Assembly: GCA_024278975.1 (NCBI GenBank) | Contig: JAJRSD010000021.1 | Location: forward strand, 1 to 64,000 | Source of the DNA: Bacteroidota bacterium | GTDB lineage: Bacteria; Bacteroidota; Bacteroidia; Bacteroidales; Prolixibacteraceae | Direction of reading: 5' to 3' | Length of the DNA: 64,000 bases | Part shown: positions 1 to 8,239 of the stretch, piece by piece | Layout: every line of letters starts with the position of its first letter | Numbering within the stretch: position 1 is the first letter of the stretch | Program-made: the position numbers and the translations under genes | The notes under the pieces: model-generated | Told to the model about the DNA's origin: nothing | Database searches by the model: none | The model's input: only the letters and a program-made list of their open reading frames with translations

Positions 1-233
1 AAAGCAGTAACTAACTTCTTGTTTTTATGACCATTTTTTATCTTCTCAATATTATCTAAATTTTGTTCTCGGCGTTTAGTCCACGATGCTTTTATCGTTA
101 ATATTTCTTCTTCAAATCTTGTTTTTAGCGATTCTCTTGTTCTTTGTAAATAATTTAAAATATTTGTTTGAAAAACATCAGTTATTTCCTTTATGCCGGA
201 ACGGTCCGTAAGCAATCGGACTTTTTTGTTGCA
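1..233 (-). CDS. Unidentified open frame running off the window start
   Basis: On the minus strand a frame stays open from an in-frame stop at 234-236 down to base 1, about 77 codons, and continues outside the window. The readable part is charged and probably helical, with short stretches such as RTRESLKTRFEEEI and SWTKRREQNLDNIEKIKN. No ATG lies in the visible frame. It overlaps, in another frame, the end of the broken DUF6695 gene, so its upstream part may be noncoding and the join near 178-195 may be a rearrangement point. I do not recognise the family. It could be the tail of a mobile-element protein or a chance frame. Confidence 0.25.
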
Positions 234-656
234 TCAGTGTTGCTTTGGCAAATGCTTTCGAAAAGTTTATTTTTTCATACGAGGCATGGATTGCTCCTTC
301 TCCGTGGCATTCAGGGTTTAATTGTAATTCGGTAAGTATTTCCCTGAAATTTTCAATTTTACAACCACTGTCTGAAATTTTTGCAACTGTTTTTATGCGA
401 AGTCCATCATCGGTAATTTCACTCCTACCCTTCCGGTTTGAAAAGGAGATTGATATCTCCCAAAATCGAAATAGTGGCATTTATTGGTTTCTCCATTTAC
501 TAAAACTGCTGCAGCGTACCCAACTTTATAATAATGGTTTTTGCTGATTCCGATACTATTAATAAAATTATCGTACCATGCACCCGGCTGTTTACAGTAC
601 GTTTCTGGCCATGCAATGGAATTGGCAAATCCGGTATGATTTTTACGAAGAATCAT
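178..656 (-). pseudogene. Frameshifted and truncated DUF6695-family gene
   Basis: The first frame (656 to about 410) reads MILRKNHTGFANSIAWPET, then GAWYDNF and HYFDFGRYQSPFQTGRV. The family continuation, RSEITDDGLRIKTVAKISD through AKATLMQQKSPIAYGPFRHKG, lies in another reading frame down to a stop at 178-180. Deletion of one base near 409-412 (GTAGGAGTG) explains the shift. The family, as I recall it, continues well beyond the FRxKGxNC motif, so the C-terminal part is also missing. The start ATG overlaps the stop of an upstream remnant (ATGA), indicating former translational coupling. Function of the family is unknown. Confidence 0.7.
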
Positions 657-778
657 ATTTTCAGTACTTCACTGGTATGATTTTTAATATGGGACAGTCG
701 ATGAATCTGTATTTGGGCCAGTTTAATTCCTTCTCCTTTTTTGCCGTCAACTGCCACATTTATAAAATTGGCATTGTA
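653..778 (-). pseudogene. C-terminal remnant of the gene formerly upstream of DUF6695
   Basis: A short frame without an ATG reads VAVDGKKGEGIKLAQIQIHR and then LSHIKNHTSEVLKI before a stop that overlaps the start codon of the DUF6695 relic by four bases. An in-frame stop lies immediately upstream at 779-781, so the rest of the gene is absent. The overlap argues that it was once a real gene translated together with DUF6695. I do not recognise the parent family. Confidence 0.4.
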
Positions 779-787
779 TTAAATTTA

Positions 788-1354
788 TTATAGTTTATAT
801 TCTGACGTTACCGAAACCTCAACTTCTTTTGCAATTTTTTTCGATACCATTTCACCTTCATCAAACGAAATTCCAAAATCAGCCAAAGTGAGGTTGAAAG
901 TTGCATCCAAATTTATTACTCCACTTCTAACTGTTATTGTTCCGGTTTCTTTAATCACACTCGTTTTATCTTTTATTGTAATTTCACCTTCAAAATCAGC
1001 AGGGTATTTACCGTCTTTACTAAAATCAATTTTATCGAGATTCGTAATTTTTCCTTTTAATTTCGACTTTGGATAAATGTTGGTTTCCAAAAAATGTTCG
1101 TTGTTAAAGTGCTTTTGCATCATTGCCTTTTCGAATTCGAAACTTTGCATGGGCACCGAAAAAACAACATCGCCTGTTTTCGGATTAATTGTACTTACCG
1201 AAGCATAATTATTTGCTTCAATATCTTCGACAGGTGTTGTCGAAAAAAACTTGATGTGCGACTTCGGACTGATGTACTTATCAGCCGGCTGACTAAATGC
1301 AGCCATCGAGAATAATAGTGCTGCTGCGCTTAATAAAACTGTTAACTTTTTCAT
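788..1354 (-). CDS. YceI-family periplasmic protein
   Basis: A 188-residue protein with a signal peptide (MKKLTVLLSAAALLFSMAAF, cut near FSQ). The mature part is beta-rich and looks like the YceI lipocalin-like fold: a start resembling SHIKFFSTTPVEDIEANN, the middle TNLDKIDFSKDGKYPADFEG, and GTITVRSGVINLDATFNLTL near the end. YceI proteins bind amphiphilic or isoprenoid-like ligands in the periplasm. The ligand here cannot be told. An OB-fold exported protein lies 42 bases upstream on the same strand and may share its transcript. Its stop lies next to the DUF6695 graveyard. Confidence 0.8.
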   Translation of the reverse strand: MKKLTVLLSAAALLFSMAAFSQPADKYISPKSHIKFFSTTPVEDIEANNYASVSTINPKTGDVVFSVPMQSFEFEKAMMQKHFNNEHFLETNIYPKSKLKGKITNLDKIDFSKDGKYPADFEGEITIKDKTSVIKETGTITVRSGVINLDATFNLTLADFGISFDEGEMVSKKIAKEVEVSVTSEYKL

Positions 1355-1396
1355 GATTATTACTTTTTTTAAAATGAATATTTATTTAAATAAATT

Positions 1397-1873
1397 TTAA
1401 TTATTTACAATGCTACTTTTTTCGAGAACTACATTTTCGTACAATTCCAAATCATCGTCGTAAGCAGCTCCTGAGCGAATTACACCTTTCACTGCAACTT
1501 TATCTCCGGTGTGTATTTTCGATGCACTGGCATTTGTTTCGGTTGTAAAAGTTGCGCTAACACCAGCTTTATCGTTTTCTCCTTTTATAAGTATCACACG
1601 GTTTCCATTAAAATCTTCTGATATTTTTGCAACCACACCGTTTATTTCAAGTATTTTTGAATCGCCATCGGCAGCAAGATATTTTTGGTTTGCAACCTTT
1701 CTGTCTGTCAGGTACTCCTTAACAATTTGAGAACTTGTTAATACATAATCAGCTTCTGTTTTTTGCACATTGCGGTGAGGCATATTAAACATATACAAAC
1801 CCATTCCACCGCCAATAAGTACACCCGCCAAAGCTACAATTGCCGTAATTTTTATAAATTTTTTACTTTTCAT
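1397..1873 (-). CDS. Membrane-anchored OB-fold protein (tRNA_anti-like)
   Basis: A 158-residue protein beginning with a short basic stretch and one hydrophobic segment (residues 8-30), then an extracytoplasmic domain. The region ILEINGVVAKISEDFNGNR followed by VILIKGENDKAGVSATF and HTGDKVAVKGVIRSGAAYDD has the strand pattern of the OB-fold family called tRNA_anti-like in Bacteroidota. It has no catalytic residues I can name and probably binds a small ligand or partner. It precedes the YceI gene by 42 bases on the same strand, and such pairs occur together in related genomes. Confidence 0.65.
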   Translation of the reverse strand: MKSKKFIKITAIVALAGVLIGGGMGLYMFNMPHRNVQKTEADYVLTSSQIVKEYLTDRKVANQKYLAADGDSKILEINGVVAKISEDFNGNRVILIKGENDKAGVSATFTTETNASASKIHTGDKVAVKGVIRSGAAYDDDLELYENVVLEKSSIVNN

Positions 1874-2045
1874 TTTTTCTTTCTTTTAATTTGTTTTTCA
1901 TACAAACGGTCGTAAGAAATCTAAAACCTGACAAATGGTAAAAAAAATAGATGAGAATATAACTTTGGGAAAGAGTTGAATGTGCAGACTTTCTGTTCTA
2001 TGGTTTTTCCGATCAACTATTTTTAGGATTCAGTAATAATTAGAA

Positions 2046-2053
2046 TATATTTG
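2046..2053 (+). promoter_or_regulatory. Candidate -7 element, close to the DCC gene start
   Basis: TATATTTG fits the Bacteroidota -7 consensus TAnnTTTG, with TTTA 20 bases upstream as a possible -33 element. The start codon at 2064 is only ten bases downstream, so a transcript from here would have almost no leader. Confidence 0.4.
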
Positions 2054-2063
2054 TTTGTAGCTA

Positions 2064-2444
2064 ATGCAACAAAAAAAACATATCATATTATTCGATGGCA
2101 TTTGCAATTTGTGTAACGGCACAGTTAATTTTATTTTGAAAAGAGATAAAACAAAACAGTTCCGTTTTGTAACTCTGCAATCGGACACGGGAGACGAATT
2201 AATCGAACAATACAAAATTGCACCGGAAACAGACTCTGTTATTCTAATCACTCAAAATCAAGTTTATATTGAATCAGATGCTGCCATTGAAATTGTACGA
2301 TTGTTGTCCGCTCCCTGGAATTGGCTTTCGGTATTCAAAATTATTCCTAAAAAATTACGGAATGGAATTTACAAATGGATAGCAAAAAATCGTTATCGTT
2401 GGTTTGGGAAGAGAGAGACTTGCCGGATTATGCATAATTTGTGA
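2064..2444 (+). CDS. DCC-family thiol-disulfide oxidoreductase-like protein (DUF393)
   Basis: A 126-residue protein with the family signature near its N-terminus: IILFDGICNLCNGTVNFILK contains the DxxCxxC motif that names the DCC family. The rest matches the family layout: FRFVTLQSDTGDELI, then SVILITQNQVYIESDAAIEI and a C-terminal WFGKRETCRI. The family is thought to be thioredoxin-like and redox active, but its substrates are not known. It has no signal peptide, so it is probably cytoplasmic. It is convergent with the rhomboid gene, with eight bases between the stops. Confidence 0.85.
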   Translation: MQQKKHIILFDGICNLCNGTVNFILKRDKTKQFRFVTLQSDTGDELIEQYKIAPETDSVILITQNQVYIESDAAIEIVRLLSAPWNWLSVFKIIPKKLRNGIYKWIAKNRYRWFGKRETCRIMHNL

Positions 2445-2452
2445 GTAACAAA

Positions 2453-3226
2453 TTAGCTGTCTTTATTTTTAAATATAATGTTTAAATCCGATTTTCCGGT
2501 GTGGCTAATATTGTTGTCGAGGTCATTCTTTTTTAGTGGCTGGAATAATAGCTCCGTATCTTGATTCTCGCTTTCATCGTCATCATTCTCCTCTTCATCC
2601 TCCCAGTCAAATTTATCGCGACGAATAATATAACGCCGGTAATAAAATGCAAGTACAACTCCCGAAACAGCACCCCACAAATGCCCTTCCCACGAAACAT
2701 CGGGATTGATAGGAAAAATACCCCAAACCATTCCGCCATATAAAAAAACTACTACCACCGAAATTGTAAGTAAACGTATATCGTTGCGTATAATTCCGCT
2801 TACAAAATGGAAAGCTGCCAGGGCATAAACAACACCGCTGGCTCCAATATGCCATGCTTCGCGCCCCGAGAGCCAGACACACAGCCCGGCAAGAATGTAC
2901 ATCTGAAAAAATATACGGTACGAAATGCGCCGGTAAAAATATATTAATGTGAAAAGCAGAATAAAGAATGGGACTGAATTAGAAATCAGATGATTAAAAT
3001 TGGAATGAATAAATGGCGAAAAAAGTATTCCTGATAATCCCTTTAAATGCAGTGGATACACTCCGAATTTAACAAAACTTACTCCTGTGGTTTGCTCAAT
3101 AATTTCTACTATCCAAAATACAAAAACAAAAGCTGCCGGAAAAATCAAACTGTGAAAAAAAATCTTTTTTTCCAGTTCTAAATCCAGTTTTTTTGGGTTG
3201 CTTGGATAGTATTTAAATAGACTCAT
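2453..3226 (-). CDS. Rhomboid-family intramembrane serine protease
   Basis: A 257-residue membrane protein with about six hydrophobic segments between residues 25 and 195. The catalytic serine is in AWHIGASGVVYAL (GxSG motif), the catalytic histidine is in the later helix WEGHLWGAVSGVV, and the HSNFNHLISN segment supplies the conserved histidine and asparagine of the second helix. The last 60 or so residues are a hydrophilic acidic tail (DWEDEEENDDDESENQD), an unusual extension that is probably cytoplasmic. Rhomboids cleave transmembrane helices of other proteins. No substrate can be inferred from the neighbours. Confidence 0.88.
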   Translation of the reverse strand: MSLFKYYPSNPKKLDLELEKKIFFHSLIFPAAFVFVFWIVEIIEQTTGVSFVKFGVYPLHLKGLSGILFSPFIHSNFNHLISNSVPFFILLFTLIYFYRRISYRIFFQMYILAGLCVWLSGREAWHIGASGVVYALAAFHFVSGIIRNDIRLLTISVVVVFLYGGMVWGIFPINPDVSWEGHLWGAVSGVVLAFYYRRYIIRRDKFDWEDEEENDDDESENQDTELLFQPLKKNDLDNNISHTGKSDLNIIFKNKDS

Positions 3227-3265
3227 TATAAATTTATTTTCATTTTTTTGTCAGACTTATGGGAA

Positions 3266-3310
3266 TTGGAGTTTCTAACTCCAAACTATTATCGGACTTG
3301 GAAAGTCCGA
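3266..3310. repeat. Pair of short perfect palindromes between rhomboid and threonine aldolase genes
   Basis: Two hairpins with 8-bp perfect stems and 3-base loops lie side by side: TTGGAGTT/AACTCCAA at 3266-3284 and TCGGACTT/AAGTCCGA at 3292-3310. Neither has a T-tract typical of a terminator. The second lies inside the threonine aldolase reading frame and encodes its last residues, so the element seems to have been added at the gene's 3' end. Similar small palindromes are scattered in intergenic DNA of this phylum; I have not counted copies. Confidence 0.55.
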
Positions 3311-4341
3311 CTCCCGGCTGTTAACAACTCTTTTATTATCGCCACAAACTCAAAAATCTCCTCCTCGGTTGTATCGAACGAAGTCATCCAGCGCACTTCG
3401 GGTTTTGTGTCGTCCCAAATATAAAAGAAAAAACGCTTTTGCAACGGTTCAATAATTTTTCTGGGAACAACAGCAAAAATCCCGTTTGCATCAACAGGTT
3501 GCGTAATTTTTATTTCAGGTATTTTCACAACTTCCGACTCTAAAAGTTTTGCCATTTTATTAGCATGAGTTGCAGTCTCTTTCCATAAATCGTTTTCGAA
3601 ATATGCCAGAAACTGAGCTCCCACAAAACGCATTTTAGAGTATAATTGCATACTCTGTTTACGAATATATTTGGTGTTTGTTGTTAATTCGGGATTAAAA
3701 AACAGAACTGCTTCTCCCATCATCATTCCGTTTTTTGTTCCACCAAACGAAAGAATATCAACACCACAATCAACGGTAAATGCTTTGAAATCCATGTTCA
3801 GCGAAATTGCTGCATTTGCAATTCTTGCGCCATCCATGTGCAACAACATATTATTTTTATGGGCTAAATCTGCAAGTGTTTTAATCTCTTCGGGCTGATA
3901 AACTGTTCCCATTTCGGTAACCTGCGAGATAGAAATAACACGTGGTTGCGAGTGGTGTTCAAAATCGAACCCTGTTAAATGATGCTGAATACTTTCGGGA
4001 GTGAGCTTGCCGTTAACAGGTTCGACCGGTAACAATTTACAGCCTGTAAACTTTTCGGGTGCCCCACATTCGTCTTCCTGAATATGCGCAGTTTCGGCAC
4101 AAATAACGGAGTGGAAACTTTGGGTAACAGTTGACAGACTGAGAACATTTGCACCCGTTCCGTTAAAAACAAAAAACACTTCGGTTTTATCGCCAAACTT
4201 TTCTTTAAAAACCTTAATTGCTTCTTGTGTAAATTGGTCGTCGCCATAACCTACAAAATGCCCGGAGTTTGCCATTTCCATCGCCTTAAAAATAGTTGGA
4301 TGAACACCAGAATTATTATCGCTTGCAAAACCTTTTTTCAT
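3289..4341 (-). CDS. ltaE: Low-specificity L-threonine aldolase
   Basis: A PLP-dependent fold-type I enzyme that cleaves L-threonine or allo-threonine to glycine and acetaldehyde. The N-terminus MKKGFASDNNSGVHPTIF is typical, as are GYGDDQFT, FFVFNGTGANVLSL, LLHMDGARIANA (PLP-binding aspartate) and LSFGGTKNGMM (the PLP-binding lysine). I chose the ATG at 4341 rather than one 54 bases upstream because MKKGFASDN is where family homology starts. The C-terminal residues RTFQVR are encoded by a palindromic repeat and are probably an accidental extension. About 350 residues is the normal size. It is divergent from the GPP34-like gene. Confidence 0.88.
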   Translation of the reverse strand: MKKGFASDNNSGVHPTIFKAMEMANSGHFVGYGDDQFTQEAIKVFKEKFGDKTEVFFVFNGTGANVLSLSTVTQSFHSVICAETAHIQEDECGAPEKFTGCKLLPVEPVNGKLTPESIQHHLTGFDFEHHSQPRVISISQVTEMGTVYQPEEIKTLADLAHKNNMLLHMDGARIANAAISLNMDFKAFTVDCGVDILSFGGTKNGMMMGEAVLFFNPELTTNTKYIRKQSMQLYSKMRFVGAQFLAYFENDLWKETATHANKMAKLLESEVVKIPEIKITQPVDANGIFAVVPRKIIEPLQKRFFFYIWDDTKPEVRWMTSFDTTEEEIFEFVAIIKELLTAGSRTFQVR

Positions 4342-4410
4342 ATTTTTATTCTTTGTAATTTTATAAACGCTATTATAACGTATAAAGAAAGACAAAAATA
4401 GAGTAAAAAA

Positions 4411-5079
4411 ATGAACGAATTAATTCCTCTCTCTCAAAAATTATATATTCTCGGAATTAACACAAAAAAAGGTGGCATTGTATCCGGCTCGGCGGTTGCA
4501 ATGAACTCTCTATTATCAGGCAGTTTGATAATCGAACTCTTTAGGAATGGAAATATAGAATTCGACAATAAAAAAATTATTGTTGTTAATTCGAAAACTG
4601 ATAACGGGTTGCACCGTTTTGTTTTAGACAAAATGAACCAATCGAAACGACAGCTTAAAATTTCGAGGTGGATTAATAAACTCGGCTACTCGGCAAAATT
4701 TATTCGAAAAGAGGTGCAACAAAATTTAGTTAAAAAGAGAGTTATAAGAATGCAACCCAAACAGTTTCTGTTTTTTAAGTGGGAAATACCGGTTTTGCTG
4801 AATAAACAGATGGTTGCAAAATTAATTGCCGGAATCGAGAAGCAAATTTTTAGCGGTTCTGCCACCGAAGATGAAATAATTTTATTGTCGTTTATAGAGC
4901 CAGGTGGTTTTTTGCGACGTATTTATACTGAACGTGCCGAGAGAAAAAAAGCAAAAAAAAGACTAAAAAAAATGATGATTGAAAATCCGGTTTCCGAGGC
5001 AGTTGCCGAAGCTGTTATGGCATCTCAGGCGGTGGCGGCATCGGTTGCTGTTTCAGTTGCCACTTCGGGTGCAAGATAA
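4411..5079 (+). CDS. GPP34-family (Golgi phosphoprotein 3-like) protein
   Basis: A 222-residue protein with the bacterial GPP34 pattern: LSQKLYILGINTKKGGIVSG at the start, NSLLSGSLIIELFRNGNIEF, then ISRWINKLGYSAKFIRKEV and EIILLSFIEPGGFLRRIYTE near the end. In eukaryotes GOLPH3 binds phosphatidylinositol-4-phosphate and retains Golgi enzymes. The bacterial members have no firmly assigned role. The C-terminal tail is rich in Ala and Val (VAEAVMASQAVAASVAVSVA) and may be an amphipathic or membrane-associating segment. It is divergent from ltaE with about 70 bases between the starts, and convergent with the glutathione peroxidase gene. Confidence 0.75.
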   Translation: MNELIPLSQKLYILGINTKKGGIVSGSAVAMNSLLSGSLIIELFRNGNIEFDNKKIIVVNSKTDNGLHRFVLDKMNQSKRQLKISRWINKLGYSAKFIRKEVQQNLVKKRVIRMQPKQFLFFKWEIPVLLNKQMVAKLIAGIEKQIFSGSATEDEIILLSFIEPGGFLRRIYTERAERKKAKKRLKKMMIENPVSEAVAEAVMASQAVAASVAVSVATSGAR

Positions 5080-5094
5080 AGAAGAGTACATTTT

Positions 5095-5634
5095 TTATTC
5101 CTGTTCCTTCAACCAATTAATAATTCTATTGTTCTTCGGACTCTTGATTGGCGAAACGAAATCAACCACTTTCCCATCTTCATCAACCATAAATTTCTGG
5201 AAATTCCAGGTTACTTTTGCATCCAAAGTACCATTCTCTTCGCTGCTGGTTAACCATTTGTATATTGGATGAGGAGTATCTCCTTTAATCGAAATTTTCT
5301 CCATCATCAGAAATGTTACACCATATTTTTTTGTGCAGAAATCAAAAATAACTTCATTATCAGCCGGCTCTTGTTTCCCGAAATCATTACACGGAAATCC
5401 GATAATCTCAAAATCATCGCCGCCATATTCTTCATATAACTCCTGTAGTTTTTTAAACTGCGGTGTCAACGTACATTCCGACGCCGTATTTACAATCAGT
5501 ACTTTCTTCCCTTTTAATGTTGCAAAATCAAAGGATTTTCCATCGATTGTTGTGGCTGTAAATTGGTGCAAATCTGTTTGCGCATTCAACTGAATTGAAA
5601 TCAGTAATATGAAAAAAAGAATTAAGTATCTCAT
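5095..5634 (-). CDS. Exported glutathione-peroxidase-family protein (Cys type)
   Basis: A 179-residue protein with a signal peptide (MRYLILFFILLISIQLNAQT) and a thioredoxin-fold peroxidase domain. The peroxidatic cysteine is in NTASECTLTPQFKKLQELYE, followed by IIGFPCNDFGKQEP and VTWNFQKFMVDEDGKV with the conserved Trp-Asn pair. The Gln normally found in the NQF motif is Asp here (NDF), a form I believe is common in Bacteroidota relatives. It should reduce peroxides in the periplasm using thioredoxin-like donors rather than glutathione, by family analogy. No TGA-coded selenocysteine is present. Confidence 0.85.
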   Translation of the reverse strand: MRYLILFFILLISIQLNAQTDLHQFTATTIDGKSFDFATLKGKKVLIVNTASECTLTPQFKKLQELYEEYGGDDFEIIGFPCNDFGKQEPADNEVIFDFCTKKYGVTFLMMEKISIKGDTPHPIYKWLTSSEENGTLDAKVTWNFQKFMVDEDGKVVDFVSPIKSPKNNRIINWLKEQE

Positions 5635-5684
5635 TTTGTAACTTGTTGCATATCAATAAAAACTAAAATTACAATATTATGTGC

Positions 5685-6959
5685 TCAATCTATAATTTCG
5701 AAGCCTGTAAAAGGAATCAGTACTTTTGGGATTTTTATCCCTTTTGGAGTTTGATTGTTTTCCAATAAGGCGGCAACAATTCGTGGCAGGGCCAGCGCAC
5801 TTCCGTTTAAAGTGTGTGCCAGTTGTGGCTTTTTAACTCCCTCCTCGCGGAAACGTAATTTCAAACGATTTGCCTGAAACGACTCAAAATTAGAGACTGA
5901 ACTTACCTCCAGCCATTTTCCCTGAGCAGCAGAATAGACTTCGAAATCGAAAGTTAGTGCAGAAGTAAAACCAATGTCGCCACCACACAAACGCAAAATC
6001 CGGTACGGGATCTCAAGTTTTTCAACCAAACTTGTAACATGTTTTACCATTTCGTCCAGAATCTCGTACGATTTATCGGGATGTGCAATTTGCACAACTT
6101 CTACTTTATCGAATTGATGCAAACGATTTAAGCCCCGAACATCTTTTCCGTACGAACCTGCCTCGCGACGAAAACACGCACTGTACGCTGTGTTTTTATA
6201 AGGAAGGTTTTTGGCATCTAAGATTACATTGCGGTAAATATTTGTTACCGGTACTTCTGCTGTTGGAATCATATATAAATTATCGGTAGCATCGTGATAC
6301 ATTTGCCCCTCTTTGTCGGGGAGCTGTCCTGTTCCGAACGCCGACGCTTCGTTTACCAAAAGCGGTGGCTGAATCTCTTCGTAGCCCGCTTTTGCTGCTT
6401 CGGCCAAAAAGAAATTAATTAATGCTCGTTGTAATTGCGCACCTTTTCCGCGATATACCGGAAAACCTGCGCCTGTTAATTTTACGCCCAATTCAAAATC
6501 GATAAGATTATATTTTTTTGCAAGCTCCCAATGAGGAATGGCACTATCTTCCAACTCGGGCAATGCACCAACAGATTTTACAATCTCATTATCGCCCTCT
6601 CCTTTTCCTGAAGGAACTGAATTGTGCGGAAGATTTGGAAGCTGCACCTGTAGTTGATAAACTTTCTCTTCAATTTCAGCAAAATCTACATCAAATTGCT
6701 TAATGCTCTCTTTTAACACCGAAGTTCGTGCTTTGGCCGAGTTTGCTTCTTCTGTTTTTCCTTCACGAAAGAGCATCCCAATTTCTTTCGATATTTTATT
6801 CATTTCGCCTTTTGCCGAATCGGCTTGTCCTTGCAACTTATTTTTCTGACTGTATAAATCTATAATATTTTGGACAATCTCTGATGCATCGAAATTTCTA
6901 CGTTTCAGTTTTTCGATAACTAATTCCGGGTTGTCTTGAATGAATTTCAGATTAAGCAT
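5685..6959 (-). CDS. serS: Seryl-tRNA synthetase
   Basis: A 424-residue class II synthetase that charges tRNA-Ser (and tRNA-Sec where present). Residues 1 to about 110 form the long antiparallel coiled coil that grips tRNA. The catalytic domain has motif 2 around CFRREAGSYGKDVRGLNRLH and motif 3 around LNGSALALPRIVAALLENNQ, with TAEVPVTNIYRN binding serine. EVSSVSNFESFQANRLKLR replaces the more usual EVSSCSN form. The length is normal. It starts MLNLKFIQDNPELVIEKLKRR, typical of the family. It is followed downstream on the same strand by the glutathione peroxidase gene, 50 bases away. Confidence 0.97.
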   Translation of the reverse strand: MLNLKFIQDNPELVIEKLKRRNFDASEIVQNIIDLYSQKNKLQGQADSAKGEMNKISKEIGMLFREGKTEEANSAKARTSVLKESIKQFDVDFAEIEEKVYQLQVQLPNLPHNSVPSGKGEGDNEIVKSVGALPELEDSAIPHWELAKKYNLIDFELGVKLTGAGFPVYRGKGAQLQRALINFFLAEAAKAGYEEIQPPLLVNEASAFGTGQLPDKEGQMYHDATDNLYMIPTAEVPVTNIYRNVILDAKNLPYKNTAYSACFRREAGSYGKDVRGLNRLHQFDKVEVVQIAHPDKSYEILDEMVKHVTSLVEKLEIPYRILRLCGGDIGFTSALTFDFEVYSAAQGKWLEVSSVSNFESFQANRLKLRFREEGVKKPQLAHTLNGSALALPRIVAALLENNQTPKGIKIPKVLIPFTGFEIID

Positions 6960-7124
6960 AATAGCGTTGTTTTTATTGAAAGTACAAATTTATAAATATT
7001 AAGAACACCGTTTTGTAATTTTTAATGTTTTGTGGTTTTGTAAAGATACATTTCATTTTCAGATGAAACTCAGCTTCATTTTTCTATCATATTTTATGAA
7101 ATGACTTTTATGAAATAATACCAC

Positions 7125-7157
7125 AAAAAAAACTCCTGCTGTTTCCAACAAGAGTTT
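7125..7157 (-). terminator. Rho-independent terminator after rplU-rpmA
   Basis: Read on the minus strand, the stem AAACTC/GAGTTT (bases 7130-7135 and 7152-7157) with an inner TGTT/AACA stem is followed directly by a run of eight T residues (the A-run 7125-7132 on the plus strand). It lies about 50 bases after the stop of the rpmA gene, which is the expected place. Confidence 0.75.
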
Positions 7158-7207
7158 CTTTAATATTTTTTTACAGGAACACAGTTCCCAAAAATTAGTT
7201 CGATGAA

Positions 7208-7795
7208 TTAAGCTAAGGTTTTAGCTTCTGCAATCCATGGAGCCGGGTCTTTAGAAGCGTAACGGCTTCCGGCGGCTTCCAGAATTTCTTTCATTTTTTC
7301 AACCGAAGTACCGGCTAAATCAGCATAAGTAGCAATACCGGCTGCATTTAAAATCTCAGCCAGTTTTGGTCCAATACCTTCCAGTTTTTTCAAATCGTCG
7401 CCTTTTGTTTCCGCTTTTTTAGGAGCTTCTTTCGGAGTCTCTTTTTTAGCTTTTGCAACTGGTTTCTCCTTAACAACCGGAGTTTCTTCTACTGCAGGAG
7501 TTTCAACAACAGGAGCTTCTGCAACTGCCACATCAACATCTACAATAGGAGCAACCGATACGTATGAACGATTTTTCTTTTTCTTTCTGAAAACAACAGT
7601 TCCGTCGATTAACGCAAAAAGAGTATGATCTTTACCCATTCCAACATTTTCTCCCGGATGATGTTTTGTTCCTCGCTGGCGAATTAAAATATTACCAGCT
7701 TTAGCAAACTGACCACCGAATATTTTTACTCCCAGTCGTTTACTTTCCGATTCGCGTCCGTTTTTCGAACTTCCTGCACCTTTCTTATGAGCCAT
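7208..7795 (-). CDS. rpmA: Ribosomal protein bL27 with a C-terminal helix-hairpin-helix extension
   Basis: Residues 1-86 are a normal bL27: [20 protein letters not shown], then [20 protein letters not shown] and [18 protein letters not shown]. bL27 sits near the peptidyl transferase centre. Residues 87-130 are a low-complexity linker of Val, Ala, Pro, Glu and Lys. Residues 131-195 ([20 protein letters not shown] and [20 protein letters not shown]) form a helix-hairpin-helix module like those that bind nucleic acid. The whole protein is about twice the usual length. No stop interrupts the join, so it is a true fusion. It is 15 bases downstream of rplU, in the standard rplU-rpmA operon. Confidence 0.95.
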   Translation of the reverse strand: MAHKKGAGSSKNGRESESKRLGVKIFGGQFAKAGNILIRQRGTKHHPGENVGMGKDHTLFALIDGTVVFRKKKKNRSYVSVAPIVDVDVAVAEAPVVETPAVEETPVVKEKPVAKAKKETPKEAPKKAETKGDDLKKLEGIGPKLAEILNAAGIATYADLAGTSVEKMKEILEAAGSRYASKDPAPWIAEAKTLA

Positions 7796-7810
7796 GGTAA
7801 ATTTTTTTAA

Positions 7811-8122
7811 TTATCCAACAATAGTTTCAACCTGAATTTGAGTGAACAGTTGACGATGACCGTTCTTCTTTTTGTAACCTTTTCTTCGTTTCTTTTTGAA
7901 AACGATTACTTTATCACCTTTAACATGTTCCAGCACTTTGGCTGTAACTTTTGCACCTTTTACGGTTGGTGTTCCAACGGCAACTTTACCATCGTTGTCA
8001 ACCAGTAAAACTTTTTCAAAATCTAACGAATCGCCTTGTTCAGCATCCAAGCGGTGTACAAAAAGTTTTTTGTCTTTTTCTACTTTGAATTGCTGCCCTG
8101 CAATCTCTACAATCGCGTACAT
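7811..8122 (-). CDS. rplU: Ribosomal protein bL21
   Basis: A 103-residue protein with the bL21 pattern: [39 protein letters not shown], and [20 protein letters not shown] followed by [10 protein letters not shown]. It is a 23S rRNA-binding component of the large subunit. Length is standard; unlike its partner rpmA here, and unlike the long bL21 forms of some Flavobacteriia that I recall, it has no extension. A well-formed promoter lies about 90 bases upstream. Confidence 0.97.
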   Translation of the reverse strand: MYAIVEIAGQQFKVEKDKKLFVHRLDAEQGDSLDFEKVLLVDNDGKVAVGTPTVKGAKVTAKVLEHVKGDKVIVFKKKRRKGYKKKNGHRQLFTQIQVETIVG

Positions 8123-8208
8123 AATTTCAATTTTTATAGTTTACTCCGGCAGGCGGGATTCCCTTTGGCTTCCTCTTTTATTGCCCGAACGGATTATTTT
8201 TTGGACTG

Positions 8209-8239
8209 CAAAAGTAGTTATTTTTAGAACATTAGCAAA
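8209..8239 (-). promoter_or_regulatory. Promoter of the rplU-rpmA operon
   Basis: On the minus strand TTTG (8239-8236), a 19-base spacer, then TACTTTTG (8216-8209) matches the Bacteroidota housekeeping sigma consensus TTTG-N19-TAnnTTTG in every specified base. Transcription would start about 80 bases before the rplU start codon, leaving room for a leader. This is the best promoter match in the window. Confidence 0.75.

Noticed and set aside
5095-5634. Selenocysteine glutathione peroxidase
   Set aside because: The active site is coded by a cysteine codon and no in-frame TGA exists.
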